The position numbers were made by a program, and so were the translations under genes. The notes under the pieces are model-generated. The model was given only the letters and a program-made list of their open reading frames with translations, was not told where the DNA came from and made no database searches. Shown here piece by piece: positions 55,456 through 64,000 of a stretch of 64,000 nucleotides of DNA. Source of the stretch: Dipteronia dyeriana (lineage: Eukaryota > Streptophyta > Magnoliopsida > Sapindales > Sapindaceae). Numbering within the stretch: position 1 is the stretch's first letter; every line of letters starts with the position of its first letter. The stretch spans positions 3,195,001 to 3,259,000 of the forward strand of contig CM065299.1 of assembly GCA_032871835.1 (NCBI GenBank), in the 5' to 3' direction.

Positions 55456-56694
55456 ATGTCAACTAACGGAGCAGGAGACAGAAACCCTACTGACGGTGAT
55501 GGTGGGGTGGAGGCCTTGTGGACAGTGGTGGAGGAATAACGACAACAATTAAGGGAGATTCGTGAGCTGCTTGTCGGGATGAACCTTAACGCTAACAACA
55601 GGCAGCCACAACCGGATAACAGAGTGCGAGCTGAGGGATTTGTCCGAGGTCAACCTGTTAACAGAGGATGTCCCCCTCGTCATCAACCTGATAGCGAGGA
55701 TGACTCTGAAGACGAATGAGATAGATGATATGGTGTTATTCAACCAGTGAGACGATCTAGAGAGCATGACGACTACCGGTTGAAGGCAAATCTTCTAATC
55801 TTTAATGGAAATCTGCGAATAGAAGATTTTTTTGACTGGATCACCGAAGTAGAGCGGTTCTTTAAGATGATGGAGATTCTAGAAGAGAAGATGGTTAGAT
55901 TTGTCTCCTTTAGACTGAAAGGAGGGGCTGCAGTCTGGTGGGATCAATTGCAGAAGAATCGTTAGCGACAAGGAAAGACGATTGTAAGAACCTGGCGTAG
56001 AATGAAACAGCTAATGATGGGTAGGTTTCTGCCACCGGACTATGAGCAATATTTATTCAAGTTGCTTCAAAATTGCTCGTAGGGGACCAAGTCGGTGTTT
56101 GATTACACATCAGAATTTTCTAGGCTCTCAGAGCGAAATAATCTAAGTGAAATAGAGGGGCAACGCGTAGCCAGATATCTCAACGGGTTGAGGCCCTCAC
56201 TTAGAGATAAGATCGGACTGCAAGTGCTGTGGACTGTGGATGAAGCTCGCAATATGGTGCTAAAGGCCGAATTGATGGAACGTAGAGTTGGAAACCCTAG
56301 TTTCCTGAGGAACAATCCTGAGTCATCATTCCATAACAAAGATAAGGGTGTTCAATCATCGGTTCCAGCGAACCAACTAAAAGGAGTTAATGGAGAAGAG
56401 GGTAGTAGTAGCAGTCAAACAACAGCGCCAACCAACAGAAACATGCCTAGAAATTCTAATCCAAATCCGTATGCTAGGCCTACACTAGGAACTTGTTACA
56501 AATGTAGAAAACTTGGTCATCATTCGAATGCATGTCCCAATTGTCGATCGGTAAATTGGGTAGAAGGATGTGAAGAAGATCCAGATGTTCCTGACTATGA
56601 AGAAGAAGGTGACTTGTATGAGGGAGCAGAATTCACTGAAGAAGATGGTGAGCGGGTTAATTGTGTGGTGCAACGAGTGTTGTACGCACCAAAA
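55456..56694 (+). pseudogene. gag: gag region of the gypsy element (stops)
   Basis: It starts at the ATG at 55456 and keeps one frame throughout. Recognisable parts are the retrotransposon gag domain (about 55770-56280, including [10 protein letters not shown]) and a CCHC zinc knuckle, CX2CX4HX4C, at about 56494-56535. The frame is broken by TAA 55537, TGA 55717, TGA 55726, TAG 55963 and TAG 56080, then TAA 56695 before protease. The frame continues into pol, so the ancestor probably made one Gag-Pol polyprotein. It cannot yield full Gag as it stands. Confidence 0.85.
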
Positions 56695-56697
56695 TAA

Positions 56698-59600
56698 GAG
56701 GACCTCAGTCAGTGTAACAATATATTTCGATCTTGCTGCACAATCAGTCAGAAAGTCTGTGACCTGATCGTGGACAGTGGAAGTTGCGAGAACTTTGTCG
56801 CAAAGAGGTTGGTGGAACATCTGAAGTTTCCAACCGAGAAACATCCCAATCCATATACAATTGGCTGGATCAAGAAGGGACCGACAGTAAAGGTAACTGA
56901 TATTTGTCGTGTTCCTATTTCTATTGGTAAGATATATAAGGAGGATGTAGTTTGTGATGTGATTAATATGGATGCTAGCCATGTATTGTTGGGTCGACCA
57001 TGGCAGTATGATGTTGATATTACTTATAGGGGTCGGGATAACACTTATTTATTTACTTGGGGGTCACATAAAATTGCTATGGCTCATTCCATATGTCAGA
57101 CAGTGCCTAACATGCCCTCTGTAGTGGAGAATCAATCTTTTCTAACTGTGACCGGATCCGACACAGAATTCGTGACAGATGTTAAGAATGCACATGAGAT
57201 CTATGCTTTAATGGTTAAAGCTCTTGTGGTAGAAGAGAAAGAAACATCGCCCATAACTGTTCCTGAGAAAATACATCTGTTGCTAGAACAATTCAGGGAC
57301 ATTACTTCAGAAGATTTGCCCAACAACTTACCGCCATTAAGAGACATTCAACACCATATAGATCTTATACCTGGGGCGAGTTTGCCCAATCTGCCACATT
57401 ACCGGATGAGTCCAAAGGAGAATGAGATTCTGCGGGAGAAAATAGAAGAATTATTGCATAAGGGTTTCATACGCGAAAGCATGAGCCCGTGTGCAGTTCC
57501 TGCATTGCTGACACCAAAGAAGGATGGGAGCTGGCGTATGTGCGTGGACAGTCGAGCTATCAACAAGATAACCGTCAAGTACCGATTCCCCATTCCCCGC
57601 TTAGATGACATGTTGGATCAATTGGAAGGTTCAAAGCTGTTTTCGAAGATTGATCTACGTAGTGGGTATCACCAAATTCGGGTCAGACCTGGGGATGAAT
57701 GGAAAATGGCGTTCAAAAGCAAGGATGGTTTGTATGAATGGTTGGTCATGTCCTTCGGTTTATCAAATGCACCCAGTAATTTCATGCAAGTGATGAATCA
57801 GGTATTGAGGCCTTTTTTGGGAAAGTTTGTTGTGGTTTATTTCGACGACATTCTTATTTGTAGTAAGACTGAAGAAGAGCATGTTGAGCAGCTGTGAGAT
57901 GTGTTAAAAGTTTTACAAGAAAATCAACTGTTTCTTAATCTGAAGAAATGCAGTTTTATGACCAACAGTTTGTTATTTTTGGGTTTCATGTGGACGAAGA
58001 GAAGGTGCGAGCAATTCGAGAATGGCCTACGCCGAAAACCGTAAGTGAAGTTCGTAGCTTTCATGGCTTAGCTACTTTCTATCGCCGGTTTATTCAAAAT
58101 TTCAGCACTGTCATGGCACCGATAACAGAATGCATGAAGAATGGTCGGTTTCAGTGGGGAGAAGAAGCAGAGATGAGTTTTGCGTTAATTAAGGAGAAAT
58201 TATGTACTGCACCAGTACTGGCTCTACACAGTTTTGAGAAGATTTTTGAAGTGTAGTGTGATGCTAGTGGGGTGGAAATTGGAGCTGTGCTGTCCCAAGA
58301 AAAACGACCAGTAGCTTTCTTTAGCGAGAAATTAAGTGAAGCTCGCCAGAAGTGGAGTACCTATGATCAGGAGTTCTACGCAGTGGTCCGAGTCTTGAAG
58401 CACTGGGAATATTACCTAGTACAGAGGGAGTTTGTATTATACACCGACCATCAAGCTTTTAAGTTTATCAGCAGTCAGAAGAACTTGGACAACATGCATG
58501 TCAAGTGGGCCACTTTCCTTCAGAAATTTCCTTTTGTTATCAAGCACAAATCAGGGGTTCTGAACGGAGTTGCTGATGCATTGAGCCACCGTGCCACCCT
58601 GCTCGTAACCCTAGCTCATGAGATTGTTGGGTTTGATTCTCTGAAGGAGTTGTATGAAGAGGATGGGGATTTCAAGGAAATCTGGTCCAAGTGTATTGAA
58701 AAACAGTCTATCAGTGATTTTCATGAAAATGATGGGTATCTGTTTCGTGGCAATCGTTTGTGTATTCCCAGAACATCTCTACGGGAGAAATTAACCAGAG
58801 ACTTTCACGGTGGTGGATTGAGTGGACACTTGGGACGAGATAAAACGGTGGCTAGCTTGGAGGAACGGTATTTCTGGCCACAACTGAAACGAGATGTTGG
58901 GAATTTTATGCAGAGATGTTACACTTGTCAGGTGTCTAAAGGTCAGTCACAAAATACTGGTCTTTATATGTCTTTACCAATTCCTAACAATATATGGGAG
59001 GACTTGTCTATGGATTTTGTGTTGGGACTACCCCGTACCCAGCGAGGAGTAGATTCGATTTTCGTGGTGGTTGACAGGTTTTCAAAAATGGCTCACTTTA
59101 TCCCTTGTCGGAAGACCTCTGATGCTTCACATATAGCCCGACTATTTTTCAGAGAAGTGGTTCGACTACATGGGGTACCGTAGTCAATTACCTCTGATCG
59201 TGACACGAAATTCCTTAGCCACTTTTGGCTGACCTTATGGAAAATGTTCAATACATCTCTGAAACGAAGTACTACTGCTCACCCACAAACTGATGGACAA
59301 ACGGAAGTGACGAATAGAACGTTAGGGAATCTGGTCCGTTGCGTTTACGGGGATAAGCCGAAACAGTGGGATCATGAATTGCCTCAAGTTGAGTTTGCCT
59401 ACAATAGTGTTGTACATAGTGCCACGGGAAAATATCCTTTTGCTGTGACATATGTGTCACCACCGAAGCACACTGTGGGTTTAATTCATTTACCAAAGGG
59501 TCTGGGAGTTAGTGTTGATGCAGAAAACATGGCTACTCAGGCTCAAGCAATGCAAGCGGAGGTGAGACAGAAACTGGAAGAAACCAATGCAAAATACAAG

Positions 59601-59929
59601 GCAGCTGCATACAAGCATAGGAGTCGGAAGGTGTTTGAGGAGAGCGACTCAGTAATGGTTTTCTTGCGCAAAGAAAGGTTCCCAGTTGGGACTTATAACA
59701 AACTGAAGCCCAAGAAGTATGATCCGTATTAGATTCTGAAAAAGATAATGATAATGCATATGTGATCGACCTACCTGAGACCATGGGAATTTTCAATACC
59801 TTCAATGTTGCTGATTTGTTCCAGTATCATGCAAAAGAGCCTCTTTATCCTGAGCCTAACTCGAGGTCGAGTTCTTTGCAAGTAGAGGGGACTGATGTAG
59901 AACAAGTGACTGAGTCCTACATGGCTTAG
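56698..59929 (+). pseudogene. pol: pol region of the gypsy element (stops and frameshifts)
   Basis: Domains in order are aspartic protease (VDSGS near 56770), reverse transcriptase (about 57290-57960, with YFDD at 57838 in place of the common YVDD), RNase H (from about 58257, CDAS to YTDH), the integrase HHCC zinc finger (about 58805-58930) and the integrase core with Asp near 59010 and 59197. Breaks are TGA 57895, a one-base shift near 57948-57985, TAG 58254, TAG 59181, TAG 59730 and a second shift near 59745. The shifted frame ends at a TAG at 59927-59929, inside the 3' LTR. No intact polyprotein remains. Confidence 0.9.
59880..59892 (+). other. Polypurine tract
   Basis: AAGTAGAGGGGAC immediately precedes the 3' LTR and is the expected plus-strand priming site. 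Confidence 0.85.
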
Positions 59930-60423
59930 TGGGACCATCTTAAATCCAAGATTAAATGACCTTAATTGAAGGGAATCGGTAAGATCTTCAGAAATCAAAA
60001 CCTTTGGTGTTGAGGCACGTCCATTTTCGGCCAAATTCCAACATTTAGGCATCGAAATCGCAATTCTTTCCTTTTTGGAAAATTTCCATTTTTGTCATAA
60101 GTTGACTTTGACAAGCCAGAATCGTCTACCGTTAATTCCGGCTTGTTTATTGTCGTTAGTATATTTTATTTCCGTAACTTTTGTGATTTTGCTATTTTTG
60201 ACAATTTCGCTATTTATGGCAACTTTTGATATGTAATCCCGTTTCTTGTCCAACAAGGATTCGGGTTAGGGTCTTTCGCTTTAAATAGCCTTGCAAGTCG
60301 AAAGGCTCAGATAGTTTATTATTTCAATAAAATTTCTAAAGTTTTAACTTTATTCTGGTGGATTCCAGTTTTTCAAAAGAATTTAGACGTCGGTTTAATT
60401 CTAGTTACGTTTTCACTGCGTCA
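59893..60423 (+). repeat. 3' LTR (531 bp)
   Basis: It starts TGATGTAGAACAAG and ends TTTCACTGCGTCA, followed by the target duplication TTGGA. It differs from the 5' LTR by about 30 substitutions, mostly C/T and G/A exchanges by hand count. Confidence 0.95.
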
Positions 60424-60916
60424 TTGGATCAGATTGGTGATAATGCCTGGGTTTCTTTCGTATTGAATCTGAATCGGTAATGCTGAGTCTGGGTGGATGA
60501 TGGTGGTGTTATTGATGATTATGTCTGTGTGTTGATTTTTTTTTCATTGTGATTGTTTGAATTTATGGGTTGAGTATTTTGAGGACGATGATGAGTTTAA
60601 TTTTTTTTTGCCTTTCTTTTGACGACTGTGATGAGTATTCCTGGGTTAGGTTCATTTTGACCACGGTGATAGGGGTTGGGTTCATCAAGGGATAGAAATG
60701 TATTTTCATTTCAAGCAGACAACTATTTTTACTTTCAAGGGTAAAATAGTCTTTTCATTAACTGACATGGTCAGAGCTAGAGGTTTAAGCGGAAAAGGTA
60801 ACAGTAAGGGGGTATGTGGCAAATATTTTCATTTTGAGGGGGAACATGGTTATTAAGCAAAGTACAGGGGGAGATTTACCGATATGATATAATATATGGG
60901 GAAAATGATAATATCC

Positions 60917-63128
60917 TTTTTTTTTTGAAGTAAAATAAAAATAAATTAAAGCGTACAAAATACTCATGAAAAATTCCTTTTAAATCCTTGTTTAACATCC
61001 ATAATTACACTGATTTTTCACTAATTAAAATGGATGAGAGAAGGGGCATTGTTGTAATTGGAATTGGCAGTGTGGAAGCCCGATAAAGAAGATAAAATTG
61101 GTCGACATCGTGGGGGACTACAAAGAACATCTAGTATGATTTTTTAATTATCTTTTTAAAAAACTTTATGATGTTAAAAAAACACACATTAAAAAAATAA
61201 TTAAAGCACATAAAATAAAAGGCAAGGTTGAGTCATTTCCAGCTAATTGGTCTACAATTTCCCAGCAAAATTATTTTCTACCTTTCCTCTTTTATTTATT
61301 TATATATATACATGAATAAATGTAAAAAGTGAAAGAAAAATATCACATATCAACACCTCATAGGTGGATCGGTATTTTGGGAGTCAGTATCCAAACATTT
61401 TTAATATATTTTTATGTATGTTTATAACTTTTTTTTAATTGGTTATTAACAATATTTAATTATCAAAATCAGCCATTAATCATGGCATGACATGGCAAAG
61501 AATTGAGTATTCATATTGGTTTTGATTATTGATGTACATGTATTTATCTTTAAACATTCGTATGTTGGATGCACAAGTGCTTTTAATTTTGCAATGATTT
61601 TTAACATAAAATTAGATCAAAATCCCTGGATTTCGACCAGTACATCTACATTGAAAATAATAATTTTCTAATTTTTTAAAAAAAAAAATCATAAAAGAAG
61701 TACATATTGAGGTCATATTATTAATGATAACCAATATATATATATAATATATTAACTATATAAACCTAACCATATAGTATGTTTTCAATTGGTGCCGTAT
61801 TGATATTGACAATAGTGATGCAAATTGATTTCCATTGTCACAGTCAAAGTTACTCAAAAGGTCCATAGTGGAAGACAGTCGATCTTTGCCGCAAACAAAG
61901 AAAATCCTCTTCAATTAGGAAATTAATTAGGATCCTCTCTTATCAACCTCGTCTTAAAATTTATTTTATATACAGAGATGGAGGAATGGTTGTCACCCCC
62001 ATACAATTTGATCGTAAAAAACATTTATTTATTCTGATAATATCTCTGATTTGAATTATACCACAAATAATTTGAATGCAATAAAGCAAAGGTACGCTCA
62101 AATTCTTTTTTGAAGCAGATCCAAATTGGGTTGGGGACATGCAACTTTTGGAATAATTGGTGTAGATGTGTGGTCCTAAACCTCGTAACATCATAATCTC
62201 TTTAGGGCATCCCTATCCACTTAGAAACCCCCAGCACAGCCCTCCCAACTCTGTCCATTGAATTAGGTTTGTAGGAACCACAAACATCATAACACACAAA
62301 TAATTGATATGAAGATTTACAAAAAGGTGAAAGGAGAAGTGGCTGAATGGTGCACCTCATCTTCCATTTATGTGGGAAGAGATTTGTTAGGAATAGATAT
62401 TTGTATCGTCCAAGTGGTGTTTGATTTTTATAAGTTTCGGCCAATATTGATCTATTTGATGTCAAATTATTATAAAAGTCTTGTATACAATTGCACTATA
62501 AAGTTCAATAATTGATTTCAATCTCAATCTAAGAGAATTTTGTTTTTTTAGATAATATGATTTGAATACAAAGAATATTAATCTAAAATATAAATGTTCA
62601 TTAATCTCATATATTGTCAGGCTAAATATTGATAGGTTAGCAATATTTTTATTTTTATTTTTTAAAATATAATTTCATTTACGGTATATAATATAGTTAG
62701 GTTTATCAATGAGTCGTTTGTTTTTTTGTTTGAAAGACTGAACAGTTCTGGATTTTTCTAAACACTGAATCGGGACTGAAATCTGAACTTCAATAATATG
62801 TTTGTCTTTTTTTTCTTTACATCTGAATGTATTATCAATACATTTGTTTTTTTAAATAAAAATTGTATGAAATTTTTACATTTATACCCATGTTAAACAA
62901 TTTATATATATAATATGGAATAAAAACAATCCATAAATAATAATAATATATGAACACATATGATCATGATCTTCTTCTTTGATTACAAACAAATTTCACT
63001 TTTACTAAGAAAATAAATTTCAAAAAATAAAATGGACAACAAGAAAACTCAAACAAAACACTCTAAAAAAATAATATATAGATACACCATCCTAATATCA
63101 TAATAAAATATTGATATTAAACACTAAT
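60917..63128. other. AT-rich spacer
   Basis: No gene is supported. A slightly GC-richer patch at about 62090-62290 has minus-strand frames (one ending MDRVGRAVLGVSKWIGMP before TAA at about 62202) that match no family I recognise. At 62710-62830, GTTTGTTTTTTTGTTTGAAA and CTGAACAG phrases resemble those at 63.53 kb and may be ends of one MITE family. Confidence 0.4.
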
Positions 63129-63326
63129 ATGAGCACATCACCTTTTAACGGAGATGATTGTGCACCTCCCTTCTACACATAGTGGTCAGGGTACAAGTCC
63201 CACCATACGTATTTTACAAGTATGTGTGGGGAGTTCCCCCCGATAGTGGGAGTAGTATTCCGGACCTTGCTTGCATAGTCTGATTAATCTCGTCAGGTTC
63301 CGGCAATTTTTGTATTTAAAAAAAAA
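63129..63326 (+). mobile_element. SINE, plus strand, same family as 49.7 kb
   Basis: It begins near TATGAGCACATCACCTTTTA and shares GAGATGATTGTGCAYCTCCC, AGTGATCAGG-type and CATRCGTATTTTACAAG-type blocks with the minus-strand element at 49692-49976. The B-box equivalent reads GGTACAAGTCC. It ends GGTTCCGGCAATTTTTGTAT plus poly-A. AAACACTAAT before and AAACACTGAT after the poly-A look like a target duplication with one mismatch. It is shorter than the 49.7-kb copy by an internal deletion. Confidence 0.6.
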
Positions 63327-64000
63327 CACTGATTAAAGTTTTTATTTTATTTTTAAAGCTAGTTAAAATAAGCAATATATTAAAATAAAGATTTTTATAT
63401 CATATATAATTATGATGAAATTGAAAATATATTATATGTGAGGGATAGTGTCGGAAGAAAAGATTTTGGATTGCATTTAATGCAATTAAGTGAAAAGTCA
63501 TGATATTTTACTTTTGATTTTAAGGTTCCGTTTGTTTTTTTGTATGAATACTGAACAATGTTGAATGTTACTGAAGACTGAATAGTGACTGAAAACTGAA
63601 AACTGAAAAATATGTTTGTTTCTTTTTACTGAAAACTGAATATAAGTGATAAATTGTTTGTTTTTTTAAGTTATAAATATCTGAAAGTAAATATTTTTAC
63701 ATCTATACCCTTCTTACTATTATTTGTTATATATTTACATTTTAATATATTAAGGACAACTCTAACATGTAAATTAATTTTAGAATAAATTTATTTAGTT
63801 ATTAAAAATATTTCATACATTATTCCATTCGTTGAATTACATTAAAAATGAACATAATATTTTACGGTGATACATTCTAAAATTCTCAAGAAATATTAAT
63901 AAAAACAAAAAATTAACTACTACTTGATTTTGACCCAAATAGTATAGGCTGGTGCATCTCATCTATATATATAACTTTTTTTTTTCTTCCCAAAATTAAC
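63327..64000. other. AT-rich spacer with a MITE-like end
   Basis: At about 63525-63660, GGTTCCGTTTGTTTTTTTGT is followed by several CTGAA(A/G)ACTGAA repeats, resembling the left end of an hAT-type MITE; a related phrase occurs at 62.71 kb and near 11.57 kb. No gene is seen. Confidence 0.35.

Larger units (their letters stand above)
54877..60423 (+). mobile_element. Ty3/gypsy LTR retrotransposon, full length but defective
   Basis: The element is 5547 bp and starts TG, ends CA. It is flanked by a perfect 5-bp target duplication, TTGGA (54872-54876 and 60424-60428). The order is LTR, primer-binding site, gag, protease, reverse transcriptase, RNase H, integrase, polypurine tract, LTR. RT before integrase places it in Ty3/gypsy. 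No chromodomain is apparent after the integrase. All coding parts are on the plus strand and carry stops and frameshifts, so it is not autonomous now. By hand count the LTRs differ at about 30 positions (roughly 6 percent) plus two length differences, so the insertion is not recent. Confidence 0.95.
53987..60916. mobile_element. MULE-like element interrupted by a gypsy retrotransposon
   Basis: Its terminal inverted repeats are about 130 bp. The left end begins GGGATAGTATCATTTCC and the right end, reverse-complemented, GGATATTATCATTTTCC. They remain alignable through GATAAATCTCC / GGTAAATCTCC to CGTTACCTTTTCC / TGTTACCTTTTCC. Both ends abut poly-T (8 T left, 10 T right), which would hide a 9-bp target duplication. 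Without the internal 5.5-kb retrotransposon it would be about 1.38 kb, with a GC-richer interior (54360-54870 and 60429-60760) and no transposase. The end sequence differs from the 27.1-kb and 30.2-kb elements, so it is a separate family. Confidence 0.7.

Noticed and set aside
56485..56982. 165-codon minus-strand frame in the retrotransposon
   Set aside because: It lies opposite the gag-protease region, which has clear motifs on the plus strand.

Overview
The window is nuclear DNA from a flowering plant, most probably a eudicot. The evidence is AT-rich spacer, genes split by GT-AG introns, three recognisable plant genes, and abundant plant-type transposons (Ty3/gypsy LTR element, MULE-like elements with 9-bp target duplications, hAT-like and foldback MITEs, a SINE family). 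The species cannot be fixed from the sequence alone.

Layout. 1-1000: possible promoter and non-coding first exon of a minus-strand gene whose body lies left of the window. 3574-4049: a small hAT-like element packed with GGTTCGGTTTCGG-type repeats. 4440-8576: a broken, RING-less copy of COP1. 13065-21595: the intact 13-exon COP1 gene (photomorphogenesis E3 ubiquitin ligase, predicted 687 aa). 22900-23320, minus strand: a possible non-coding TAS3-like locus with a TATA box, CT-rich leader, miR390-site-like sequence and tasiARF-like sequence. 23.5-25.4 kb: foldback elements and an odd T-run-rich element. 27.1-31.8 kb: two related MULE-like elements with clear target duplications. 32-42 kb: essentially gene-free, with MITE and SINE debris and one unidentified GC-richer island near 41 kb. 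42579-46983: a six-exon PFA-DSP phosphatase gene. 49684-49984: a SINE with its own target duplication. 50443-51834, minus: a four-exon ACC oxidase gene with every catalytic residue in canonical position. 53987-60916: a MULE-like element into which a Ty3/gypsy retrotransposon (54877-60423, TSD TTGGA) has inserted. 60.9-64 kb: AT-rich spacer with another SINE and hAT-like ends.

The three intact genes belong to separate pathways: light signalling by COP1, inositol-pyrophosphate or protein dephosphorylation by PFA-DSP, and ethylene synthesis by ACC oxidase. Nothing suggests they form a functional cluster. The most interesting items are the TAS3-like signature next to COP1, the DNA-level partial duplication of COP1 with its later insertions and deletions, the T-run element at 24.5-25.4 kb, and the nested transposons. 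All alignments were made by eye and no database was searched.
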